Shown here in pieces: positions 54,430 through 64,000 of a stretch of 64,000 bases of DNA. Below the pieces are notes generated by a model. That model made no database searches, had not been told where the DNA came from, and saw only the letters and a list, made by a program, of their open reading frames with translations. The DNA comes from Brachynemurus nebulosus. Its lineage: Eukaryota; Arthropoda; Insecta; Neuroptera; Myrmeleontidae. Position numbers and translations under genes: made by a program. The first letter of the stretch is position 1. The number at the start of each line of letters is the position of its first letter. Where the stretch lies: positions 14,018,501 to 14,082,500 of the forward strand of contig JAPWDM010000012.1 of NCBI GenBank assembly GCA_035578155.1, in the 5' to 3' direction.

Positions 54430-55512
54430 CCCTTAACCGGTAAGGTGGATTTTTATAATATTCACGGTAAAGTGATGTTTGAGAGACATCAACAAATTAA
54501 CATACCGCGGGCTGGTAACATACACGGAGAGAAAAATCATATAATTTTTGTATAGATAAAATTTCAGAAAAATTACCATGCTCTCTTATAATGCGTGCGC
54601 GATCGACGACCAAAGTAAAAAATATTTTACGATCATGTAAATATTATTAAATTGAAACGTAAAAAGTATTAGTCATGGCTTCATAAAAATTGTTGTGCTA
54701 GCATGGTAGAATTTAATGTGCTAACACAACTTATATCACACTCTTATGCATATATGTTATAGTTTAATTCTTGTTGTCGGACTCTTTCATTTGCGCATCT
54801 GACCCGCAACCTTATGTTGCTTGGGCTGTACGCACTGATGCATACAAAATGATTGGCAACAATATATTCTAATACTGAATATAGTGAAGTAACAGAATGA
54901 TGAATTAAACGGTGACCGTCCTATAAAACATTCTAATGAATACTGTCTGCACACGACACCACACCAGCAGTGACCAGCCTGGCTATGTGACCTTCATGTA
55001 TGATTGTGTTGATACCTTCTGCAGCCTGCCTCGCTATGTGACAACGTTGATACCTTCTCTTTCTTTCTTTCTACTATTAGAATGGTAATTTTTGTAAGAA
55101 AAAACAATTAAAAATATTTTTTTGTCGGGAACGGAACTTTTTACTGTGCTGTTTTACAAATTTTACGGAGCTAATATTACGGAAAGAACATTCTATCCTT
55201 TAAATTTTCTATGATTAATTATAAGTTTTATATTTTTACCGTACAAAATTGAATATCTTCGCCTTTTACACGTCGATTGTAGTGCTGAGCACAGTAATTT
55301 TTCTATGAATTTTCTCTCCGTGTAGATAGCCAAAACTGGAGACCACACGTATATGCATGTATCAAACACTCCCATGACGCCAGCAGGGTAAAATTTGCCC
55401 TAAACCATAAAAGAATACACAAACGTTCAGTTAACAAAAACAAGCAGGGAGGAAGAAAACTGAAGGAATATATTTGTATACGACTCACAGACGTCACCTT
55501 ACCGGTTAAAGG
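54430..55512. mobile_element. TTAA-flanked element with CCCTTAACCGGTAAGGTGG ends
   Basis: TTAA at 54426-54429 and 55513-55516. The right end read inward is CCTTTAACCGGTAAGGTGA, three differences in 19. It hosts family Q copy 2; without it the element is about 290 bp. piggyBac-like by target. Confidence 0.7.
54533..55322 (+). mobile_element. family Q copy 2, nested in a TTAA element
   Basis: TA at 54531-54532 and 55323-55324; ends CACGGAGAGAAAAATCATA and the complement of TATGAATTTTCTCTCCGTG. The right 400 bp is shared with copy 1 at 52.03-52.5 kb. It contains one arm of the copy 1 palindrome (CCAGCCTGGCTATGTGACC). Confidence 0.72.
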
Positions 55513-55516
55513 TTAA

Positions 55517-55944
55517 ATAAATTTGAGAATATGATTCTTGAACTTCATTATGACGTGGGTGGTCGCATTTATATGATTTTCACGAGTTGATTTTTCCGGA
55601 CCCACTCTATATTTTTTGTTAATTATTTTCCCGTATACATATACAAATATGTATACTGTGGATAATAAAACACATTCAAAATTTTTTTGTTACATACATA
55701 CAAATACATAGGCACTCGTGTAAATGTAAAATTCAATACAGATGTTCAATTTTAATACCTACCTACATACCTCCATCGCGCACCAACAGGAAATGTCCCC
55801 GGGCGTAATTACTTTACGTGGAATGTGTATATACGCGCATTTTAATATCCACGAGGAACATATTACACACAGCTCCATCTATACATTACGTATATAGGAA
55901 ACAATATATAAATAGGTACATAATTAATTTATCAAGTCTATGTG
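55517..55944. other. no gene recognised
   Basis: AT-rich spacer with TACCTACCTACATACC near 55755. Confidence 0.4.
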
Positions 55945-55946
55945 TA

Positions 55947-56513
55947 TATCTAGCGCCGGCAGACAAAAGGACTTAAGTCCATTTTTGACTTTTTTTTATT
56001 TTATAATAAGAACCAAGAGAGTCTATCTCATACATTTCCAAAAGGGCAAAAATCAATTCCACCCCTAACATCATTTTTTATGCACTTGTTATAAAAGAAA
56101 TTCTTTTCAGAAACTAAAAAAAGAAGTTAATTCCTTAAAATTCTTTATAAAATAATAAATAAGTACATCGTCTAATTAAATTGCAATGTATTTTTATGGC
56201 AACAACGACCGGCTAAAACGGGTTAAGTCCATAAATGGTTTTAACAATAAAATTTATTGTGGTTTTTTATATGTTAAGTCCACAAAAATGTCTTAAAAAA
56301 CTTTAGTTTAAGGCTTAAAGTTAATTCTTTTTTTATGATTTACTGTGTTACATGTGAAGAAAGTAATTTATTAAAAAAAAATGTACAAAATGTCATGTAA
56401 ACTTGAAGATAATTCAAATAAACTGATGCTGCATGCATTTAATTTTAGTTTTTACACTCTCCTGTAAAGTTGATGTTTTGGACTTAAGTCCTTTTGTCTG
56501 CCCGCGCTAGATA
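55947..56513. mobile_element. miniature element with repeated TTAAGTCC
   Basis: Inverted ends of about 34 bp with one difference (TAGCGCCGGCAGACAAAAGG, then ACTTAAGTCC). The flanks are TATA on both sides, compatible with a TA target. TTAAGTCC appears at both ends within a palindromic GGACTTAAGTCC and twice more inside (about 56223 and 56275). Non-coding. Confidence 0.75.
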
Positions 56514-56737
56514 TATAAATACATATACAGTTTGGTGTGCCAATGTACGTGTGAAAAAATTTATTGCTAAATTTAACTGAATCATGTTTAAAAAGAGAAT
56601 TATAAATTATAAAATCAAATAATATATTAATTAAATCTTGGTAACCTTTAAAAAAAAAATATTGACCCACACTGTCAACTTCCCATTGGGTGTCCTTAAA
56701 GACTAGTGACTACTGTACATAAATAATTTTTTTTTTC

Positions 56738-56886
56738 AATTAAAATTGACATAGTGTTTGAAAAATTACCAAACTGGATCGGCTGGGACTCGAACCCGGA
56801 TCTCTTGGTTACCAGCCAAGCGCCTTACCAACTAGGCCACCGATCACTTGTTCGAGTGCCACTCCAATTCAGTAATCAATCAAACA
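56738..56886 (-). repeat. tRNA-containing repeat unit, copy 1
   Basis: Reading the minus strand: GTGTTTGATTGATTACTGAA, the tRNA-like sequence, then CAGTTTGGTAATTTTTCAAA ending in CAC. The two flanks form an imperfect inverted repeat (GTGTTTGA...TTAC against its complement; about 17 of 24 positions). The same unit recurs at 57087-57236. Confidence 0.65.
56776..56846 (-). tRNA. tRNA-Thr-like sequence, anticodon GGT
   Basis: Cloverleaf: acceptor TGATCGG/CCGATCC (six of seven pairs), D stem GCCT/AGGC with loop AGTTGGTA, anticodon stem CTTGG/CCAAG with loop CTGGTAA, T arm CCGGG-TTCGAGT-CCCAG (one mismatch). The internal promoter boxes look intact: A box TGGCCTAGTTGG and B box GGTTCGAGTCC. The body resembles eukaryotic tRNA-Thr, but GGT is not a normal eukaryotic Thr anticodon and the unit is repetitive, so a tRNA-derived repeat (SINE head or tRNA-bearing miniature element) is more likely than a working tRNA. 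Confidence 0.5.
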
Positions 56887-57124
56887 CAACCTCTCTCTAA
56901 TGCGAGACGCAGTTTTATACTTTTAATTTTAAATGTTATCGAGTGCCTGTGAAACATTATTAGTGTATGGCGGATTTTTATCCGTATTTAAACATACACC
57001 AATATTCATATGTTCACTCAATGACCAGCTTTGGCTGATACTTGAACACTCGATGTACTTTGGCAAATGGCCAATTCATTATATTAATTAAAATTGACAT
57101 AGTGTTTGAAAAAATTACCAAACT

Positions 57125-57195
57125 GGATCGGCTGGGACTCGAACCCGGATCTCTTGGTTACCAGCCAAGCGCCTTACTAACTAGGCCACCGATCA
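57125..57195 (-). pseudogene. tRNA-Thr-like sequence, second copy
   Basis: As the first copy except in the D loop, where GTTGG becomes GTTAG, removing one of the two conserved loop Gs and weakening the A box. B box intact. Part of the 57087-57236 unit. Confidence 0.5.
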
Positions 57196-57237
57196 CTTGT
57201 TCGAGTGCCACTCCAATTCAGTAATCAATCAAACACC

Positions 57238-57275
57238 GGGAGATCCGGGTTCGAGTCCCAGCCGATCCAGTTTGG
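57238..57275 (+). pseudogene. tRNA-like 3' half, mirror fragment
   Basis: GAGATCCGGGTTCGAGTCCC and the following AGCCGATCC are the T arm and acceptor strand only, on the plus strand, created by the palindrome. Confidence 0.7.
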
Positions 57276-57482
57276 TAATTTTTCAAACACTATGTCAATT
57301 TTAATTAACATAATGAATTGGCCATTTGCCAAAGTACATCGAGTGTTCAAGTATCAGCCAAAGCTGGTCATTGAGTGAACATATGAATATTGGTGTATGT
57401 TTAAATACGGATAAAAATCCGCCATACACTAATAATGTTTCACAGGCACTCGATAACATTTGAAATTAAAAATTTTTTTTTC

Positions 57483-57590
57483 ATTTCAGGGGGCTCCTTC
57501 CACCGAACCCCAACAGGGGCTCTACCCCTTGAACCATACTGGGGGGCTTCGCGCCCTGTATCTCGTGGGGGACTTCACCCCTCATTAAAC
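57483..57590. repeat. GC-rich serial hairpins with GGGGCTTCGCCCC-like units
   Basis: GGGGGCTCCTTCC, CAGGGGCTCTACCCCTTG, GGGGGGCTTCGCGCCC and GGGGGACTTCACCCCTC follow one another at about 25-30 bp spacing, each able to form a short stem. A similar GGGGCTCCGCCCC is at 61744. The minus-strand frame through it reads as a Gly/Pro periodic peptide, which I regard as accidental. Confidence 0.55.
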
Positions 57591-57713
57591 AAATGATATC
57601 ATTTATTCTCAAGATATGCGAGATGAGAAATATTTCATAAAAATTTTTTAATTTCGTTAAAAACAAACCGCTAAGCCGAATTTACTGAGAACTTTATCCG
57701 GTCTTCATTTTTT

Positions 57714-58514
57714 AATAGGGTACTTGACTGCAATTGACAAATGATTCTAAATGCTTTGTTCTTACGTATAAATTAGTTCATTTTTGTTAAATTTTTAAAA
57801 ATCTTCAAAAAATCCATTGTTTTATTTTAAATGAACAAATTGGCGGAAAAAACGACTTGGGAAAAAACGATTTAACTCAAACAGATGTCGCTTTCATTCA
57901 TGTCAACACTTGTCAACATGGTTTCAAATTTGTACACAATATTCAGCAGTCATCATGCTCAGTTTTAGTGGTATTTACAACTTTCTACTTTGTTATCTTC
58001 TTCATTTATCATCACTGGAAGATTTTAATGAAGCCCTACAAGTATTAAATTCACTTTAAGAAAACAGTTTGACGTAACTTTAAAATTGTAGCAAAAAATA
58101 AAAGCATTTTTAACATAATATTTAAAACAAGTTGATAAGGATATTTTACGTATTAAGTGACGATGTATTCCTTCCATCAATCTTTTTTGAGTGTAAAATT
58201 AATTGCAAACCAAACAGTTCAAAATAAATGATCAATTAGAATTTTAAAAATGTCACAATGAAAATGCAATTTGTCATAGACAATACGTAACTACAGTAAT
58301 AAGATCTGCTATAAAAAATGACGTCATTTTCAAATATCACTACGTTTTTAATCATTTAAATGAAGGCTAAAAATTTATAATTTTCAAAATCGAATTTTTA
58401 AATAACTAAAGAATATTTTTATTTGTCACTACTAAAATTGAATATATTTAAGGATAATACATAAAATTATTCAACATTTAAAACAAATTTTGAATACAGT
58501 CAAGTATCGTATTG
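57714..58514 (+). mobile_element. family G copy 2 (no TTAA insert)
   Basis: Same ends as 20160-21169 (AATAGGGTACTTGACTGCA; complement of ATACAGTCAAGTATCGTATT). It lacks the 164-bp insert, keeping ATTTTAAATGAAC at the site, and has a further deletion of about 25 bp just after CGACTTGG. Otherwise collinear. Confidence 0.8.
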
Positions 58515-59250
58515 CGCATCTAATGAAATTAGTCCGGAGTTGATATCATCATTTCTTCTCGAGATATGCGAAACGAAAAAGAGTTCACGAACGGACTAAC
58601 GAACGCACACACAGACATCACGCTAAAAACGATTGATTCGGATTCTGGTGACCTTGAAACGTGAAAATATGTCCAAATTAGCAATTGGTAAAATCGGACC
58701 CATTACAATGATTTCAAATGGAAAGTTAAAAAACAGCAGCCTATAAAAATATTGAGAATTTTTTGAAGTTCGATTTTTTTTAATTTCATTTTCTGGAAGT
58801 ATAACCTTTAAAAATGTGTCCTCAAAAGGAAATTTAAAAATGCTGAAAATTTTTAAGTTACCTATAGCCATTTTAATACGCTAGGTTCTGGTATCAGGTA
58901 TTATATTTCAAAACTTTTCAGATACATTTTTCTTGAAACTACATTTTTCACGCTGGTCGAAATGATATCTCCAGTTCTATTTATCCAAGCGACTTCGAAC
59001 TTGGTTTGTATTTTCAATACATGTTACTTTATGGTAGGGACTGTGAATATTGCAAAATTTTAATTTTTACTATTTTTAAACAGTTTTTTTTTTTTAAACA
59101 GTCGCCATTTTTAGAAATTTGATGATGTCATCAGATAAACCATGATTTGAACATTGAATTAATTTCTGTTTAGGGGGGGGGGGAGCATAACTCCCACGAC
59201 TACTCCTGTATCTGCTCTTGACTGCAGAATTAATTTGAGTGTATGGATTT
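58515..59250. other. no gene; poly-G run
   Basis: Contains AACGATTGATTCGGATTC (about 58628) and a G11-G12 run near 59174. No ends or gene supported. Confidence 0.4.
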
Positions 59251-59376
59251 AATACCCCTGTCGCAGCATCCTGCATAACATAGCGAATTTCCATTTACAA
59301 AAGTACCTTTAAAGTACCTTTTTCTTTATGTGACTTCCGCCTCATTCCGCCAAATTTTTTTCCGCCAAGTATTCAG

Positions 59377-59465
<89 letters not shown>

Positions 59466-60013
59466 GATCAGATGATGAATATTAATAATTTATTGTTAGT
59501 ATTTATTAGGAAAAAATTTTCTTAGGTTCGGTTAGGTTTGAGACCAAATTTCCTTAGGTTCGGTTAGGTTAGGCCAAGTTCCGTTAGGTTCAGTTGGGTT
59601 AGAAAAAATTTTTGTTTACTCCGCCCACCGCCGGAGGTTTCTAGAACCGCCCCAGTAGCGCTACCTCCTCCTTGAGGTCGCTCAAAAAAATCGGATGGTG
59701 GGTCCAGAACTGTCCAATCTTTATACTGACTCTTTTTTCTTATTTTCTCAAAAACTAGCTAACCTAGAATAATAGTTCAAAAACCTTTTTTATGTGATTT
59801 TTTTCCGTCTGCAATGGTGTAAAAAAATGTGGCAAAAACTTCTAAATTATAGCAAATTTTTGCAAAAAACTAATTTTTTGCAAGAGCAAAGACCATGTTC
59901 CTGGCATCCGACGTGTCTGGCTGAAGAACTCATCCAAGATTTTTGGACTTCCAACGTTCTCACCAAATTTCGTAAACCTAGGACATTTCGTTCGAGAGTT
60001 ATCGTGCTGATAC

Positions 60014-60076
<63 letters not shown>

Positions 60077-60212
60077 CATATATATAAATTTTAGTGAATA
60101 TTATTTTCGGTTTCTAGGGACCTTAAAACAAATTTCTGCCATAGTGCCGGCCTCAAGTCGCGTCATGAGACCTACTGTAATAGCTAAATTTCCATTCCGG
60201 AAATTCGCTAAA
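59251..60212 (-). mobile_element. family A copy 6, reversed, with extension
   Basis: Read in reverse: GCGAATTTCCGGAATGG start, TA tract (60017-60065), the TTGGATGAGTTCTTCAGCC variant, then the TTAGGTT-rich extension shared with copy 4 and a second TA tract (59380-59463), ending in the ATGTTATGCAGGATGCTGCG module. It is the longest copy (about 960 bp). The terminal AATACCCCTGTCGC and the opposite GGAAATTCGCTAA are the presumed limits. Confidence 0.75.
59380..59463. repeat. (TA)n microsatellite
   Basis: TA run of about 83 bp within the extension of family A copy 6; absent at the matching place in copy 4. Confidence 0.95.
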
Positions 60213-60740
60213 AAAATATATATAAAATGTTAGAAGTAAGGCTATTAATGTCAGTTGCGACAAAAATGTATTCTCGGGAGTAAAATATTATCTAAATTAT
60301 TTTCTATCATTACTAAAAAAAGAAAAGAAAAACGTATTACATTTATTTTTCAGTAACATTTTATTGATTAAATTCTCGCTGTAAATAATCTCTGATCAAT
60401 TATATTTTTTTTATTGAACAAATTTAAGATAATCAAAAAGTTAGTCATCATCAAGTAGTCACCACTGAGTAATTAAATTAGTCGAAATATTTTTATTGTC
60501 GTAATTGATAAAAAAAAAATTACTAATAGTAATCAAACAATTGTTGCAAAATACATATTAAATTACAAAATTATAAATTTCAAGTTCAACTGATAAAATA
60601 TTTCAATGACGTGATATTGTAGAATAGAATTTAATGAATTAATTTAAATCATTGTCATTTTCTTAGGGTTCCGTGATTTTTCGTATCATTTCGTCATGTG
60701 TTTGTCTGTCTGTCTGTCACATCTCCATAATTAATATATG
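60213..60740. other. no gene recognised
   Basis: AT-rich; TGTCTGTCTGTCTG near 60703 is a small tetranucleotide run. Confidence 0.4.
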
Positions 60741-60742
60741 TA

Positions 60743-61260
60743 GGGTTGGCCGGGGTAATTGTGAATGGATTTTCATGAGTTGAGATAAAAGCGTTGTTTT
60801 AAGTATTTTATATTTTATATATCACATTATGGTTGATTTATTTTTAATTCTACATTATTCAGGATGCACCACACAAATTTTGAGCAAATTCGTATGAAAA
60901 ACAAAAATTTTATAAGCCATTCACATTTCCTCGGTGCGGTTTTGCAAATCTTATGAATTTCGTGGTAAAAGTGAATGCCATCAGAAAAATTATTTAAAAT
61001 GGATTACAAGAGAAGTGTGGTACGTCAGAGTAAAGCCCAACTCAAATTCTTCACATTTACTCCACTTTCAAATTTTTCATCATACTTTAGCGGTCACAAT
61101 TTCTCTTTGTTTAATGCCAGTTACGCATACCTCAAATTTCTACAAAAAATCAAGGTTAAAGAAAAATAACAAAAATTGTAGGAACAAATTTATTACAAAC
61201 TAAAAATGATATTTTGATGATATTTTGTCATTTTATCATATAAAAAATCAAAAAATTACA
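60743..61260 (+). mobile_element. family D copy 4, left-half fragment
   Basis: TA at 60741-60742, then GGGTTGGCCGGGGTAATTGTG and a body collinear with the left half of 12151-13271 up to AAAATCAAAAAATTACAT. The right half is missing, with a breakpoint near that of copy 3. Confidence 0.75.
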
Positions 61261-62106
61261 TGTTCGAATCGGAACAAATCGGACAAAAATCGATACCATT
61301 CTTACTCTATCAATTCTATATACATACAAAAAATTTACATCTCCTAGTTTACATCTATGTAAACACATCCAAATACACACTTACATAATATAATTTCGCT
61401 GTAAACAAACATTACGTTTTACTTCCGTTCTACAACAGTTAATTCATGCGTGCTTCAATTCAACCAATATTAATACATATAACAGCGTCACACATCAAAG
61501 GACAAGTTAATAACAAACGCATACAACTCTCCCACAAATATGTAACCACAACTGGATACAAAACCGTACAAATGGAGAGAGAGAGGCATTAAACGGAGTG
61601 ATTGTGTAGAGCTAAAACGCAAATATTACTTAGGTACATTGGAAACAACACAAACGGAAAGCGTCCCTTATTTAGTTTTCGATTTAACTATACACCTATA
61701 TATACATATACCTATATGAATGCATGACGGTGTTGAGGTTGCATGGGGCTCCGCCCCAATTAAATAAAGGGGAGGACAGACAAATTGCTTTTCCAAATTA
61801 TTATATCAAACAGTCACAAATTACAACCCCACATTGTGTACTTAAATATAAAATTATTGTTTGGAATGAGGAGTCGATTTGTTGAATGGCTTAATTGTAT
61901 TTAGTTAGAGCGTTTTTTTTTCTATTCATTTTTTGAGTGAGTGCAATTATTGAGTGTGGTTTTTTGGGGGGAATTACTATTTTGGCATCTTCCCGCCATT
62001 ACGATATTTGTTTAGTTAATACTTTGGATAGAGTCAGACCAAGTGGAATATATGTATAGAATCCTCAGGGGTAACCGTCTGGAGGCTTCCCGATACGGAA
62101 GTGTGT
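61261..62106. other. no gene recognised
   Basis: Moderately AT-rich with ATACACCTATATATACATAT runs and a GGGGCTCCGCCCC hairpin at 61744. No gene supported. Confidence 0.4.
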
Positions 62107-62270
62107 AGGATAATTCCAGTTCAGGGATAGATTCATTCTTCTTACCGGGCCCCCTCCAAATTAAAATAAATCTCAAATATAGTAATGATTCAAATATTCA
62201 AAATAGAGTTTGACCGGACCCTTTAAAAAACCGGGTCCTAGCCATTTGTCTCATTTGTCTTTGCGAGAGT
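62107..62270 (+). repeat. duplicated segment, upstream copy
   Basis: AGGATAATTCCAGTTCAGGG, CTTCTTACCGGGCCCCC, GTTTGACCGGACCC and CTAGCCATTTGTCTC recur in order at 62782-62940. Here AGGATAAT is preceded by unique sequence, so this copy looks like the unoccupied form of the site next to the downstream hAT element. Confidence 0.75.
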
Positions 62271-62305
62271 GGTTTTGACTTTAACCATTAATTTTTGCCC
62301 ATAAC

Positions 62306-62781
62306 TAGTGATGAGCAAAATTAGTCCTGGTCTTGCCGTCTTGTCTTGGTCTTGCATTTTTTACAAGACCAAGACCAAGACCAAGACTATGTATACCAAG
62401 AGCAAGACCAACACCAAGACTATAAGTATGGCTGCAAGACCAATACAAAGACTCAAGTGAGCAAGACCAAGACAAAAGCAAGAAAAAAGCAAGACTCTTG
62501 CTAAACTATTTAAATAGTTTGAAAGTATAATTAATACCGTAAAGAGAGAAAATTCTGAGTATAGAAGGAAAAAATTTGCTAATAAAAAAATGCAAGAAAG
62601 TGCAAGATTTTTAGCAACACCAAGACCAAAACCAATACCAAGACTGCATTTTCCAAGACCAAGACCAAGACCGAGACTCAAACTGCTCTAGCAAGACCAA
62701 GATCAAGATTCTTAATGCAAGACCAAGACCAAGACCAAGACTGCCAAGTCTTGGTCTTGGTCTTGAATTAGCTCATCACTA
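62306..62781 (-). mobile_element. hAT miniature element with CAAGAC arrays, copy 4
   Basis: TAGTGATGAGCAAA at 62306 and AGCTCATCACTA ending 62781. All arrays are present, including the subterminal hairpin, so it is the most complete copy (476 bp). The flanking 8-mers differ (CCCATAAC left, AGGATAAT right), unlike copies 1 and 2, and the right flank is a duplicate of 62107 onward. Confidence 0.85.
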
Positions 62782-62940
62782 AGGATAATTCCAGTTCAGG
62801 GATGGATTCATTCTTCTTACCGGGCCCCCCTTCAAATTAAAATAAATCTCAAATAAAGATTCAAATATTCAAAATAGACAGTTTGACCGGACCCTTTAAA
62901 AAACCGGATCCTAGCCATTTGTCTCATTTATCTATGCGAT
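62782..62940 (+). repeat. duplicated segment, downstream copy
   Basis: Begins exactly at the right end of the hAT element and matches 62107-62270 with small gaps. Confidence 0.75.
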
Positions 62941-62955
62941 GATTCAACCCTGAGT

Positions 62956-63355
62956 ATCGATATTTATCTGAATTATATGGTCGGCCAAGTGGTCGGAAAA
63001 CGACATTTCATATTACACAATCCTAATGTTATTCCATTTAATGACGGAAATGATTTTAGGCTACAAGAAATCTATTCAGAATTTGTCTGAATTATGTGAT
63101 CGACTAACAATAAGTGGCCGGAAAACGACATTTAATATTAACACAATCTTAATGTGAAGAATCCGGGCTACAAGTATTTATTTTAAAATTAAGAATTGCC
63201 TTTAAACAATTCTCTAATACTTAAGAAAGTGTCGATATGTATCTAAATTACATGATGGGCCAAGTGGTCGGAAGACGACATTTCACATTACACGATCCTA
63301 ATGTTATTTCAATTAAGGGTGGAAATGATTCCAGGCTACAAGAAATCTATTCAAA
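62956..63355. repeat. three imperfect tandem units
   Basis: Each unit has GTGGxCGGAAxACGACATTT, ACACxATCxTAATGT and CAGGCTACAAG or GGGCTACAAG; starts near 62956, 63083 and 63228. Units are 125-170 bp and diverged. Confidence 0.6.
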
Positions 63356-63389
63356 GTTACAGAACTGTTTTTAAAAATTTTTCTAATGC

Positions 63390-63592
63390 AAATTTTTTTT
63401 TACACCATCAAAAAAAGCGTAAAATATTACATAAAATAAGCTTTTGAACCATTGTTCTAAGTAAGTGAACTAGTTTTTGAGAAAAATTAAAAAATTTGCT
63501 AAATTTCTTTACAATAACAATATATCTATCAAAGAGCTAAATTTTTATGGATGTCCAGTCTTTTGAAATTCGCTATGTTATAGTACATATTG
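63390..63592 (+). repeat. family A relic, right portion
   Basis: TTTACACCATCAAAAAAAG, AAAATATTACATAAAATAAG, CATTGTTCTAAG, GAACTAGTTTTTGAGAAAAA and a final GAAATTCGCTATGTTAT follow the order of family A right halves, with heavy divergence and a central insertion. Confidence 0.5.
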
Positions 63593-63658
63593 TCAAGCTT
63601 AAGAAAACTGTGCGCTTGAAAATACCTGGAATTTAGGTACGAGAAAAGTATAGTAAAA

Positions 63659-63976
63659 GTAATCGGGTTTATTTATAAAAGCATTGTCACTAAAAGGTAT
63701 GAAATAAAAGCTCTTTTAAAAAACCGACTTCAAAAAGTAAAAAATTGTTAATAGCACGAATTTTGAAGTCAGGCGGGGCATCATATGTAAAATTGGGATT
63801 GAATGTGCTTGAAAAATTCATGAATTCTTCAAGATCTACATTTTTTTTATACTACTCTCCGCCTGACTTCAAAATTCGTGCTATTAACAATTTTTTACTT
63901 TTTGAAGTCGGTTTTTTAAAAGAGCTTTTATTTCATACCTTTTAGTGACAATGCTTTTATAAATAAACCCGATTAC
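63659..63976. mobile_element. foldback element with 118-bp arms
   Basis: Left arm 63659-63776 (GTAATCGGGTTTATTTATAA ... GAAGTCAGGCGG) and right arm 63859-63976 are identical by eye over 118 bp, loop 82 bp. It includes AAAAAACCGACTTCAAAAAG, a phrase I associate with repeats in several insect genomes. No target duplication is obvious (GTAAAA left, AATTTT right). Open frames spanning the arms are symmetric by-products. Confidence 0.85.
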
Positions 63977-64000
63977 AATTTTTTATTTGGTTTTTAACAT

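Larger units (their letters stand above)
56922..57470. repeat. 549-bp palindrome with a tRNA-like loop
   Basis: Left arm 56922-57152 and right arm 57241-57470 mirror each other (TTTAATTTTAAATGTTATCG, GTATTTAAACATACACC, GGCCAATTCATTAT, AACTGGATCGGCTGGGAC). The 88-bp loop holds the anticodon half of the second tRNA-like sequence, while its T-arm half is in both arms. One arm without tRNA recurs at 8486. Confidence 0.82.

Noticed and set aside
57481..57666. frame with periodic Gly-Pro phrases
   Set aside because: Periodicity comes from serial GC-rich hairpins at the DNA level.
27281..63592. CRISPR array or other prokaryotic repeat-spacer system
   Set aside because: Direct repeats here are long, diverged and without regular spacers; nothing indicates a prokaryotic genome.

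Overview
The window reads as nuclear DNA of an animal, most likely an insect. It is very AT-rich, has long (TA)n tracts, has no operon-like gene packing, and is filled with short non-autonomous transposons of the hAT, TTAA-target (piggyBac-like), TA-target (mariner/pogo-like), PIF/Harbinger and Helitron types. A hemipteran such as an aphid relative is my guess from general texture only; nothing in the window fixes the taxon. I found no intact host protein-coding gene and no rRNA. The only protein-coding signals I trust are three transposase-type relics: a SWIM zinc-finger C-terminus (2.4-3.1 kb, present twice head to head), a PIF/Harbinger DDE fragment (26.15-26.37 kb) and the Cys-rich C-terminal end of a piggyBac transposase (48.8-49.15 kb). 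A duplicated pogo/Tigger-type C-terminal tail (44.4-44.8 kb) is weaker. Many short open frames lie inside repeats and differ only by repeat phase; I treat them as accidental.

Layout. 0-10 kb: family A (a repeat with a built-in TA microsatellite), a 1.97-kb palindromic element inserted into a second family A copy, a 698-bp foldback, a hAT miniature element built of CAAGAC arrays, and a piggyBac-like TTAA element. 11-24 kb: small hAT elements, a TA-flanked 1.1-kb element (family D) with detached halves elsewhere, a Helitron with internal 147-bp repeats, and a 1-kb repeat (G1) carrying a 164-bp TTAA insert. 24-32 kb: a thrice-seen family H, a PIF/Harbinger-type miniature element, the Harbinger relic, diverged repeats, and two head-to-tail family A copies. 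32-47 kb: nested insertions (a GGG-ended element inside a pogo-like element; a hAT element inside a TA element inside a probable 3.5-kb element) and two directly abutting Helitrons. 47-64 kb: more hAT, piggyBac and TA elements, a tRNA-Thr-like unit inside a palindrome, the second copy of G (with the empty site for the 164-bp insert), another full family A copy, and a foldback whose 118-bp arms look identical.

How the parts relate. The genes here do not work together in a pathway; the window is a stratified record of transposition. Several insertions have clear target duplications, so relative order can be read (2 layers at 1.8-4.1 kb, 2 at 32.8-34.8 kb, 3 at 43.5-47.0 kb, 2 at 54.4-55.5 kb). 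Two design themes recur. One is the foldback or palindromic element. The other is short sequence motifs repeated inside terminal-inverted-repeat elements (CAAGAC, CGTGATCGTG, GTCAGTACCGTGG, GTAATGTAAGTGACC, AATAGGGACG, TTAAGTCC), which may be transposase-binding arrays.

Limits: all repeat boundaries were read by eye, identities were not computed, and no database search was possible. Superfamily names rest on target-site length and terminal bases.
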